NCBI GenBank assembly: GCA_944472155.2
Contig: OX235271.1
Location: 42,706,633 to 42,770,632, forward strand
Origin: Trichobilharzia szidati
Taxonomy: Eukaryota > Platyhelminthes > Trematoda > Strigeidida > Schistosomatidae
Direction: 5' to 3'
DNA length: 64,000 nucleotides
Positions 12,399-21,602 of the stretch are shown piece after piece; positions within the stretch are counted from its first letter, which is position 1; every line of letters begins with the position of its first letter. A model generated the notes under the pieces. That model saw only the letters and a list, made by a program, of their open reading frames with translations, ran no database searches and was not told the origin of the DNA. The translations under genes were made by a program, and so were the position numbers.

Positions 12399-13778
12399 TT
12401 ATACTTGGCAGTAAAGAGGGATGGGTAGAATACAGGAATTGACAAACTGAGAAAGTAAAGACTGCTTTATACCAGACTGCCTAAACTTCCTAAGGTAGAA
12501 CGTTAAGCGAAACATCTTTCTAGTCACTAGCAAGATGTGAGAGGACCAGGAAAGATCGGAGGAAATACTCAGTCCAAGGTACTTGACATCTGATGTAGTT
12601 TCAACCTCTATGCCGTCAATGATAGTGGGACCATGTGAGCTAGCTAGTTGTTGAAGGTCACTTTTTCGTCTGAAAGTAAAATTTACTACCTGACATTTAG
12701 ACGGATTCAGCTTAAGACCGTTTGAAGAGGACCACTGACTAATTTCCGAGAGAAAGTTATTTAATATGGAACAGTCTGACTGAGAGTTGACAGGCATGGA
12801 GACAGAGAGGTCATCAGCATACTTGACAAAAGTGGCTACATCAGAATGGGGCAAGTCATGTAAGAAAAAAGAAAACAGAAAAGGAGAAAGAACGGCACCT
12901 TGAGGAACACCAGCTAAAGTAAGTGAGGTAGAGGAGGACTTTCCATTGTAGACAGTGTACTGCTTCCTATCAGAAAAGTAGGAATACAACCACTTATTTA
13001 TCCAGCTCTCACTCTGTGTTGCAGCAAGCTTACTTAACAAGAGAGACCTAGGTACAGAGTCAAATGCAGATGTGTAATCAAGGAAGGCACACCGAACATA
13101 TTTGGCTCCTCTATCTAAACTAGAGACTATATTATGATATAGAACTACAGCGGCATCTAAGGTACACCTACTATGTTTATAGGCAAACTGGTTGGGGTCG
13201 TTAAAAGGCTTTAAAGAGGGTTCAAGATTAAGTAAAATAAGTCTTTCCATAACTTTTAAAAAAGGTGAGGTAATAGCAATGGGTCTAAACTTGACAGTAG
13301 GTCCACTTGTTGATTTAGGCACTGGAACAACCTTGATATTTTTCCATGAGTCAGGAATAATACTTTCGGAAAAAGATTCATTGAAAATGTCAGTTAATGG
13401 GTAACATAAGATGTCAGCACACTTCTTAAGGATAACAGCAGGAACTCCATCAGGACCAAGGGACTGGGTAGGTTTGAGAGATTGAAGACACTTGAGGACA
13501 TCATTCGTGTTAAAACATGAAGAGCAGTCATTATTTATACTATTAGATTTGGGAATCATAACATCTGCAGGGATACATATGAAGGATTTATTTAGCATAT
13601 CAACATCGACAGAAGTATCATTCATTATTTGCTTACCACCTGTGGTTTCCTTTAATAGCTTCCACATATTAGATGAGGATTTACATGAAAGAAACTTCTG
13701 GTTATAGAGAGCATTTAATCTTTGTAATTCGGCTATAATCAAAGTGTTTATTCTCTTAACACCAGATTTATTTTTCAT
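12399..13778 (-). CDS. Reverse transcriptase part of CR1-like ORF2
   Basis: This is the 459-residue RT part that copies the element's RNA at the nicked target. Visible RT motifs: FRPIAIT (164-170), DYTSAFD with the first catalytic Asp (234-240), AGVPQGAVLSP (289-299) and YADD with the catalytic Asp pair (320-323). The thumb-like region SKCQVVNF follows. The listed first Met is internal: the same frame extends upstream to about 13,900 and would join the endonuclease but for the frameshift. The C-terminus (IPLYCQV) is an artefact of a deletion that removed roughly 200-300 nt present in related copies. No host gene is involved. Confidence 0.9.
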   Translation of the reverse strand: MKNKSGVKRINTLIIAELQRLNALYNQKFLSCKSSSNMWKLLKETTGGKQIMNDTSVDVDMLNKSFICIPADVMIPKSNSINNDCSSCFNTNDVLKCLQSLKPTQSLGPDGVPAVILKKCADILCYPLTDIFNESFSESIIPDSWKNIKVVPVPKSTSGPTVKFRPIAITSPFLKVMERLILLNLEPSLKPFNDPNQFAYKHSRCTLDAAVVLYHNIVSSLDRGAKYVRCAFLDYTSAFDSVPRSLLLSKLAATQSESWINKWLYSYFSDRKQYTVYNGKSSSTSLTLAGVPQGAVLSPFLFSFFLHDLPHSDVATFVKYADDLSVSMPVNSQSDCSILNNFLSEISQWSSSNGLKLNPSKCQVVNFTFRRKSDLQQLASSHGPTIIDGIEVETTSDVKYLGLSISSDLSWSSHILLVTRKMFRLTFYLRKFRQSGIKQSLLSQFVNSCILPIPLYCQV

Positions 13779-13908
13779 TTTGTATAACCTCTCTTTTTGA
13801 CGGCGAAGCTTTTTGAGTTGAGATGAGGCGAAACGGTCGAACTTTAAGAAGATTGCCTCTTTAGGACAACAAACATCAAGACAGAAATTGAGATAATGTG
13901 TTATGTTA

Positions 13909-14844
13909 CTAATTGTGTTGTTGTTCAGTAAACAGGTCCCAGTTTGTGTCTTTTAACATTGTCCTTAGATTCTGTATGTTATCATGTGAATAGCATCTGT
14001 GTTGTGTTTTCTTTCCAAGGTGGGAGAAGACCCTTTTGTGCAGCTTTCCATATACCTTGGGCAATACTCTTATGATGCAGTGATCAGAGTTAAGTAGTGG
14101 GGCTCTTTTCCGAGCTTCAAATATTCTAATGTCATTTGTGAACACAAGATCTAGAATATTATCCATTCGAGTCGGGAAGTTGACAATGTTATCATGACCA
14201 ATTGAAATAAGGAAACTGTGATCACTAGAATTGAAATCTCCAGTAACAATAGACAACGAGTTTCCGAAGGAGGTGGCAGCAAAGGAGGTAAATTCATCAG
14301 CAAATAAAGACAATTCAGTGGAATTGCATCCAGGTGCAATATAAATGTTCGAGATGTATATGTAGTTATATTTTGACAAATGCTTAGGTCGACATTTGAC
14401 GGTGAGGCAGTCAATGTTGTCACTAGAGAATTTGAAACATACTTTATTAGATGTACACCATTGTGAATTTATGAAGATGGCGACACCTCCACCACGTTTC
14501 TTCCTAGAACTGCATCGATCTTGTCTGAATAGTTTGAAATCATTTAGATACACTAGATTGTCATCGTACAGATCGTGTAGCCATGTTTCTTGAAGTGATA
14601 TGATCCCAGTATTTCGATATATAGTGGAAGACACAAGTGATTGAAGATAGTTAATCTTGGCTGGCAGGGAGCGACAGTTAGTACTCATGATTGCAGGAAC
14701 GGTCATAAATTGAATAGGGGTGTTTTTTAAGGCTCTTTGCCACCCGGCGTGATGCTTTTTTTTGTCTTTTTTATGGCATTTCCGATCAGTAGGTTTTAAG
14801 GATATTAAATACTCACGAGGATAAATAATCCGATTTGAGGACAT
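13909..14844 (-). CDS. APE-type endonuclease part of CR1-like ORF2
   Basis: This is a 311-residue exonuclease/endonuclease/phosphatase domain that nicks target DNA for target-primed reverse transcription. Residues expected for the family are in place: Asn56 (MSTNCRS), Glu86 (LQETWLH), Tyr168 (NIYIAPG), Asp203/Asn205 (GDFN), Asp232 (ILDLVF) and Ser253-Asp254-His255 (NSDHC). A Lys/Arg-rich stretch lies near 21-32. The frame ends early in TEQQHN: related copies continue with a DDTISN/ITHYLNFCLD-type linker into RT, which resumes in another frame. The domain itself could fold intact. Confidence 0.88.
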   Translation of the reverse strand: MSSNRIIYPREYLISLKPTDRKCHKKDKKKHHAGWQRALKNTPIQFMTVPAIMSTNCRSLPAKINYLQSLVSSTIYRNTGIISLQETWLHDLYDDNLVYLNDFKLFRQDRCSSRKKRGGGVAIFINSQWCTSNKVCFKFSSDNIDCLTVKCRPKHLSKYNYIYISNIYIAPGCNSTELSLFADEFTSFAATSFGNSLSIVTGDFNSSDHSFLISIGHDNIVNFPTRMDNILDLVFTNDIRIFEARKRAPLLNSDHCIIRVLPKVYGKLHKRVFSHLGKKTQHRCYSHDNIQNLRTMLKDTNWDLFTEQQHN

Positions 14845-14957
14845 ATTAGAATAAAATTTAATTATTTAAAATAAAATTGGAAGTGAGCAATTAGATGCAA
14901 TATGATTTGTAATGATTAAGGTATTTGGTAGCCCAAGATTTAAGCAGGCCGCCAAGT

Positions 14958-14992
14958 ACTGTTTGGAATGAATTTATTACTATTATTTCTCG
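14958..14992 (+). repeat. Displaced 3' terminus of the (+) CR1-like element
   Basis: 'tactgtttggaat' followed by a (tta/att)n run is the terminal block expected directly after 'gtaccaaa' at about 12,000. It sits on the far side of the (-) element, showing that the (-) element split the (+) element's tail. Confidence 0.7.
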
Positions 14993-15342
14993 AGGAGGAT
15001 GCAAAATACTGGCAAACTTGCATATTGTTTCATTAAAGCTGTCTGTCAACAGTCTGTAAATTTCATCAGATCCTGGCTACAAACCCGTCTCCTCAATACG
15101 AGTGCTAATCTTTATCAACACTCTTTGTAATAGAGTTGCCAAATGCTCAACAATAACTTCAAGAACACAACTTTAGTTCAATCATGGGAGACGATGGTAT
15201 TTTTCTGCCTCAGCGAACTTTCCGAAAATGCAGTGAGTTCTTCGGAGTTATCGCTAAACGGCGTTCCATCACCCTTAACGATTCCCAAACCACTACTGAC
15301 TCCTGGAGATCATAAAAGGCCAAAAAATCTTTGAATTATAAT

Positions 15343-15609
15343 TCACGATGTCTCAGTATATTCATCCTTTGAAGACAAGAACTCAGAGCATTGTTTTGCT
15401 CTTGAAGTGGCACCAGTGCAAAAGCTTAGCAAGTGCATCAACTTCATATCATCATTCAGTCTAAAATCACTCAGCATGACTTCGATTTCTTTCACAAAGT
15501 GAGGATAATCCTCTGGGTTCACATCGAAGCACGGCAGCCCAAACTTTGTCAGCCTAGAGCATGCACTCTCCTTGGTTAAAGCTACATTATCATCAATTTT
15601 GTCAGTCAT
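15343..15609 (-). pseudogene. BEL/Pao LTR-retrotransposon gag fragment
   Basis: The 88-residue frame contains LTKFGLPCFDVNPEDYPHFV and LSFCTGATSRAKQC. That is the pattern of BEL/Pao gag proteins (LPxFxGxPxxYxxF ... KLxxLLxxCxGxAxxxIxxC). BEL/Pao elements such as Sinbad are known in schistosomes. The frame stops at DEYTETS, where a longer gag normally continues, and no protease, RT or integrase motif is seen nearby. It starts at an ATG preceded by untranslated-looking sequence. It is a decayed fragment. Confidence 0.6.
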
Positions 15610-16751
15610 AACTTCAGACGACTAATAACAATCACAAAGCATGTCGTCATCACTTACGTAGTTGTCTGCCTGCATAATGACGCGTCAGTTCGCTGGTCCA
15701 AGCATCAGTGAACATCAGCAAAAGTGGTCAGAATGTGTGTTCCTGATAACAATTGTCCGAAGAAGAAGGGTTGTGGGCCAAAGTTTACAACTCGCTGAAT
15801 AGTAAGCATAGTAACCAAAGCGGAATTTAAGAAAACGGAAAAACAATATTATTGTTTAATCCTCCACCAATTAATGAACAGAATTACAAGTCATTATAAG
15901 CAAAGTCTGCGGTTAAACGTTAATTAAATGAGCAATAATACTCCTGGTCGTACTTCTCAAGTCCTCAGCTAACCATCATAGGATTAAGCGTTGATCGCAA
16001 TTGTGTTCATCCGCCAAATGAATATCAGTTCTGCACAGTATCGAGTATACTCAGCACTAATATTCAATCGTGGTTTGCTGTGAACCCTTTTCCATTTTCA
16101 ACATTTTATAGTGCAATTTAATCACCCACATGTTCGGCTAAAATACCTCTGGTTCTGTTGCACTATCAGACACAAAGTCAGTGTCTGCAACAACGCTACC
16201 TGTCATAGAAATATTATTAAAACCTTGTCTCACATCAGGCTTTCGCTTACAATTATCGAAACCAGAAAAAGAAATAGTTGAGTAAGGGACTTTTGTTGAA
16301 TAAAGATTTTCTAGTAGACATTCTTCGGTGATTTCCAGTTTCCGTCAAATATTCCATGTAAACGACAATGATAATAGTCCAAAGATATAAACAAGACCAA
16401 ATTGATTACTTTGAATTTCATCCAAATGAAATTCTGGTCGATAATCCGAACGATTCACCAAACCACACATATAGTGATGCGTGAATTCCGAAAACACAGG
16501 ATATATATAAAACACGCTAGTGTACTAAGCATGAAATATGAAATATAATATGCATGTCTCATTTGTAATGTATCTTTGGCTGAATGTCGTTGAAGCCACA
16601 GTCAAAATGCGTCAGTTGGAAAAAACTGCAAAGCTGTGTCACAGATCATGCATGTGTAGATTTTGTTGAAGGGCAATGCCGGACACAAAATAAGTAGATA
16701 TACATAAACAGTAACGGTTGCATGAATAAAGAACACAAAATGAGAAATAAC
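15610..16751. other. No gene recognised
   Basis: This is AT-rich sequence between the gag remnant and the palindrome. It may include a decayed LTR or leader of the BEL/Pao element, but I cannot delimit one. No exon or RNA gene is recognised. Confidence 0.3.
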
Positions 16752-17597
16752 CACTATACATCAAACGGATTAGTAATGCATTAAGTGAGTCAAACTTCAA
16801 TAGCACACAAGGTCATGGTTAAGAAGTAACAAATATAACTTCCACTACCTACTGGTAGTAAGTGGAATAAAAGAAACACAAAAGAGAAAAATGTCAAAGG
16901 AAATGAATTAGTTAGACCTTCCAAGAAAAATCCTAATGAATGTTGGGTTTCCGATACATTTTATAAACCAGAACATATAGCCATGACCTATGAAATGTGA
17001 CGAAACATCCGAAACCATGAAAATAATGTGCATGAACATGGAATTCAAAGGTGACTCAGCTACCGATATCATTGAAATAAGGATCTCACAGTCCCTGAGA
17101 AGGAAATTCCCTGCTGCATCTTTGAGAATAGCCTTTACCAGTCGACCATCACCGCTCAATTACCGTATACACGTGTACAGATTGATAATAAATTCGTTGA
17201 AAATAATGTCTTCGCTGAATCACTTGTTTTGATTTTCTATGTTACAACGAAAATTTTCCATACAGTGATCATTTCTAAATCTTAATAATGTGTATTAATT
17301 GTCTTCGTTAACTGTCACCCCCGAACGTGACATGCTGATAATAACAAATTACTGTCAACAAAAACATATCGCGACTTGATTGATAAATTGTTGTGTATTG
17401 TAATAAAAATGCTACTCATAATATATTAGAGTAGAGCCAGAGATGAGGATCTAGCTGAAAAGTAATTATTTCCTTGCTCAATCCTTTCACTTTCTAAATG
17501 TCTAAATGAGGATTTTTCTGTATTGAATTCAGAAATTTTCAAGAAATAATATGCAGCCTAGTTTATCGTTGTCAATGAAATAAGAAACATTTTAATT

Positions 17598-17655
17598 TAA
17601 TTCAATCTAATTTTATTGTAGCTTGATTCCACACAGTATTTTGGTACAAGTATGA
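17598..17655 (-). repeat. CR1-like 3' tail piece inside the left arm
   Basis: Reading (-): 'aaatttcatacttgtacc', then 'aaaatactgtgtggaatc', then 'aagctacaat'. This is the terminal block shared by the CR1-like elements at 12 kb and the SINE at 46.7 kb. No upstream CR1-like coding sequence is attached. Confidence 0.65.
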
Positions 17656-19249
17656 AATTTAAATGTTACAACTAACTTTGTAATAATAATAGAGCTTTTC
17701 AACTGAACTGTGTATCATTAATTTGACAGTCACATGTCACATGTTCATTTTCACATTCATTATTTGCCTTAGTCACTGTTAAATCTTTAATTATAATACT
17801 TCTATTTGTCGTTGATTTGTGCACATTGACAAAGTGTTGTTGAACGACATGAGTTTGTTTGAGTGAATGAAGGTAATTCTGACCCAGGAGTGTCTGCAGG
17901 GAGCCTTGGTGTGTGTATGATTCTTGTGGACAGGGATTTTGATACCACCTGGTTGGGAATATTCTCCTCGATTCTGTGTTACCTTATACAGTTGAACTTT
18001 GATTGACTAATTGTGTGATACAGTACTTGTTTTGTACTTAGAAACCTACATTACCTGTATAGCTGCCTCACAGCACTGTTGAGGTAAATTTGAGTTTTGA
18101 TGTTATTATTGTCGACCAGAACCACCGAAATACTGGTAACTAATTGTCTTTACCCTACCTTTAGAACATTCCGTGATAGCGCGTGTCACAAAAAAGTTTT
18201 GCTTGAACTTTCAAATCGGTTTCGCTATGCTGTTATCATTTGTAAGTAGAAGTGTGATATGTATATATATGCCAGGCATAACCATAAGTACATTGATAAC
18301 AACAAATCAGAAATCATGGCTGAATATGAAATAGGGAATAGACAATATGCAAGCAGGTTTTGACATACTCATTAACTGTTTTCTTCCTTAATTTTCCTAA
18401 AAGTAGTTTACATATATGAAGACATCAGGAGTAGTTGGTCAGGTCAGACGAGAACAATGTGATTTACCGCATTTCGGAAACGAGAGCGCATTCGCTGAAT
18501 ATTGTGTTCATTGATCTGCTAAACTGTAATCGGTCCCGTTAGACAAAATCTGACACAGACATGTAACCAAACATTCACTTCAATCGACATTATCAGTCGT
18601 CTGAATAATGCAAAGTTCCATTTATCCTATTGGTAAACTTGTTAATATTTCTGTTAGGATTATCATTTCCGCAGTGCTCAGATTGGAACAACGAGCTTTG
18701 GAGACACCTCCAGTTCACTGTGTTTTACAGAAACTTTCTCAGCCGGCTTCATGGCTACTGAGATGATTCACTTCCTCTGCACACGATCTCCTAAGTAACA
18801 CTATTGAATGCATGTGAAATTCAGCGTATCCCGTTTGGATTTCGCTCAATAGTGTGTCCCATGATTTCGCAACAGTCTCTTGAGCATATGGCCAAACCAT
18901 CTCCACTAACTTCCACACATCTGTTTGGTCGTTGCAAGAGTTTCAAGATTGCTATCTTACTTTACGTATGGACAGCTGTTGAGCAACACACGCTGATTAT
19001 TGACTCGTGATTAAGCATAAATGATCAGACACAAGTACACAGTCATCAATTTTCCCATAATCAGTTGTTTCGAAGAAATGTCAACAGGTCTTTGCATTAT
19101 TCATACGACTGACAATCTTTGTTGAAGTGAAAGTCATCTGTAGGGAGGAAATTGTTCGGAAAATCCCTCATGAACACTCTGAATATAATACTTACAGATA
19201 TTTTGACGTGACAGCTTTTCTCCTAAACATTGATCTGATATTTGCATTT

Positions 19250-19480
19250 CGTGTGCTGACTTGATGCTTATTATTTGTCTTGGTCACTGTTCAATTTCTA
19301 ATTTTCATGTTTCTTTTTGTGATGCGAAGAAGATGAAGTGAAGTAGAATGATGAATTCAAGTGGTAATATAAAAAATAACATAACTACGAACAAGGTAAA
19401 GCAAGAGGATTAAGACAATGTTTCTGAACTCATAATTTAGGTTTCCGTCCATGTATACCTAGAGCCACGGTGACGCATAA
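19250..19480 (-). pseudogene. Penelope-like element 3' end piece (left arm)
   Basis: Reading (-), the frame gives RKPKL, a stop, then VQKHCLNPLALPCS. This matches the C-terminus of the Penelope-like endonuclease frame at 31.9 kb (QKPKLCVQKRFIKPLSLPRS). It is followed by the same 'ttgaattcat' type of 3' flank. Only the last few tens of codons remain, and Cys has become a stop. Confidence 0.6.
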
Positions 19481-19558
19481 GTGGAGCAAACGTAAACTTT
19501 CCGAGTGGTTTTATTTGCTCCTGTGAATAACTTTGATGGATAAATCGCATGTGTTTGT

Positions 19559-19569
19559 GGGGGGGGGGG
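19559..19569 (+). repeat. (G)11 homopolymer
   Basis: Eleven consecutive G. The mirror position in the right arm (26,072-26,084) has thirteen C, so the tract length differs between arms. Confidence 0.9.
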
Positions 19570-19689
19570 CTGAATTATCTTAATTTTGATATTCATGCTA
19601 GTGCACTTCTCTTTGAAAGTTTTCTTATTCATCCCATTAAATTTTACACCCTTAATACGTCATTTTATTTATCTTTATTCCTATCATAT

Positions 19690-19890
19690 GTGCAATATTG
19701 ACCGACCAATTTCTACTTCCAATTAATGTCTTATTTCGTGGAATGAATACGATTGTACAGCTGCTTGAAATTAATGAGGTGGTCGGAAACAAATATTTAT
19801 TCACTGATAAAAACTGTGTTTTTTCTCATCAATGAATGGGTATATTTCTCGACAAATGGAGTCGTTCATGTTAGTCAATGCATAAAAGGA
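19690..19890 (+). repeat. Dispersed tail repeat, possibly Penelope-like flank
   Basis: The order of words ('gcaatattgac', 'tgtacagctgcttgaaat', 'aaaactgtgttttttctc', 'gaatgggtatatttctcg') recurs in weaker form just downstream of the Penelope-like fragment (32,205-32,370), at 50,030-50,220 and in the third arm copy (56,000-56,190). Its association with Penelope-like ends suggests part of that element's terminal repeat; this is inference. Confidence 0.45.
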
Positions 19891-20330
19891 GTTGAAGAAG
19901 TGTTTTACACTAACGTAGTAGGATGAATAACTTCACGAATGAGTTGTAGCCAGGATGAACATAGAAATGAAGGAAAAGGTGAGATCACGTTAACGTCCTA
20001 CAGAAATACAACAGTTACAAGGAGTTAGAGGAACAAACAAATAAATATAAAGTAAATGTACGTGTAGAACTTCGGCATTGAGGTAGAATGTAATTCCATA
20101 TTAGATAAGATTATTTTTAGATATCACACAGCGATGCAGTATTAACGACTGCATGACATTTAAGGTACAACTTATTCCTAATAATCATATCAAGGTCCTC
20201 ACATAGTTTCTTTCCTTCGTTTATAAAAATGAGTAAAATGATAAAAGAAAAGAGCAGGGTAATTACAAGATGTTGGAGGTGACATCACCAAAGCCACTTC
20301 ATCAGCATGCTAGTCAGGGTGATTGTAGTA

Positions 20331-20623
20331 CATTATTTGATCTGCAATTAACAGTCTGGATAGTCCACTTTCATTCCATATGCTCTCACAGATTCTTAGC
20401 GCATTTATTCCACCCAAATCAGCTCACTGTCTTCCCGAAGGTCTTCATCAGACGGTGACAATCCATCTCTGCGATTCCAACGAAGAATAAGGTTGTTTTG
20501 CACATGTTTTGTGCTTTGAAGTATCTGTAGCAGCTGTGGTCACCAGCATCACGCTCAGCCTCATCTCCTTCCTCACGCCGGGGACCGGCTGGCGAACTAG
20601 TGAATTAGTAAACTAGGCGAGGT
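20331..20623 (-). pseudogene. RTE 5'-end piece, internally deleted (left arm)
   Basis: Reading (-): a 'cctcgcctag...actagttcgcc...cggtccc' leader like that at 35,902-35,945, then 'gatgctggtgaccacagctg' and 'ctacaga', then 'ccttcgggaagacagtgagc', then 'ctgtgagagcatatggaatg' (compare LGICESRWN in the RTE endonuclease). The region between, including the GTWNxRTMY start of the domain, is deleted. Mirror copies lie at 25,018-25,310 (+) and 56,651-56,943 (-). Confidence 0.6.
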
Positions 20624-21602
20624 TACACATCCTGATTCAAATGAAGTAAATCCTAGTGTTGTGGGAAACTACTGATGGAGTAGGTATACCAAGTGCAACG
20701 AATGCATTACTTCGATGACCGAAATGAAGGTGACATCTCAATAGATGTCAAATTCTCTCTTCTAACTATTAACTTGATTTTACATTGAGAGCATATCCTT
20801 TCTGAACTTAGGCAGTTATGAACATGATGCCTGAGACTCTGACTTGACTTTAATTTCGTGAAGTCGACTATTCACAAAATGACGAATTAAACTGATATTA
20901 CTTGATAGTAATAAGTAGTATGAGAGTAAGTGGAGATGAAACAGTAATAAATAACAGAGAATAGCAGAATTAACATCTCGACTGCAGAGAATTTCTTCAC
21001 ATCATCGAAATTTCTTCTTTGAAAATTTGTGATTTGACTTCTGTAAGCGCTCTTAGCTGGATGTCTCATGATATAGTTCGATGTTTAATAGAATCTTTGT
21101 ATCATATACACTTCTTTCATTTAGTGTTAAAGAATCTAGCTCATATGTGTTCTCATTTGAGATTTCCAAACAGGGAATCGGAAGATGTGCATAAAGCTTT
21201 GAATTCACGGCGCACAGTTCTTTATTCTGAAACCTGCTGAGAATGTTCAACAACCAGAGATATTACTTAATACGTCTGTCGACAGATGAATGTCACGTTC
21301 CCACATGCACCACTTTGCGGTAGGGATGGATACATAAGAATCATTGTCGAATCTGTTGTTGAAGTCGACAATACTATCTTAATAGATTTTCATGTGCACG
21401 ACTAGTCGCTCTAACCCACATGAATGAACTGAAATCAGTCTCAGCTTCCAAGCATGTCACTCTCTGCCAGAGGGTGTGACAATGCAAGTTGCATTCGCAA
21501 TCTACTTCGACGAGGACTTGTGTGTGCAGGTGAATGGAAACTGTTGGATGACTGTTTTCAGAAAAGTGTTTCGCACACTTACGATTCTCGTGTTATGTTG
21601 TA

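Larger units (their letters stand above)
12001..14957 (-). mobile_element. CR1-like non-LTR retrotransposon, nearly complete
   Basis: Reading (-): a 5' end at 14,957 ('cttggcggcctgcttaaa'), an APE-type endonuclease frame, an RT frame, and a purine/pyrimidine-biased 3' UTR ending in a (tta)n tail at 12,003-12,020. Two lesions separate it from an intact ORF2. One is a small frameshift near 13,910 that splits endonuclease from RT. The other is a deletion near 12,404, where the frame jumps from '...PLYC' to the terminal block (STIPYLAQLLCDEK). It was inserted inside the 3' terminus of the (+) CR1-like element. CR1-type elements often leave no clear target duplication, and none is seen here. Confidence 0.85.
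16752..21602 (+). repeat. Large inverted repeat, left arm
   Basis: This runs as the reverse complement of 24,037-29,474. Short frames are mirrored: 16,908-17,159 (-) and 29,067-29,318 (+) give identical 83-residue translations, and 20,887-21,069 and 24,572-24,754 differ at one residue. Paired coordinates sum to 46,226 in the outer part and 45,641 in the inner part; the step is explained mainly by a 581-bp insertion in the right arm. Identity is about 97% by eye. The arm is a composite of older repeat pieces (CR1-like tail, Penelope-like tail, RTE 5' piece). The conserved short frames look incidental, not genes. Confidence 0.9.

Noticed and set aside
16908..17159. An 83-residue frame identical in the two palindrome arms, considered as a conserved gene
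   Set aside because: Identity follows from the near-identical DNA of the arms; no domain, and the opposite strand is equally open.
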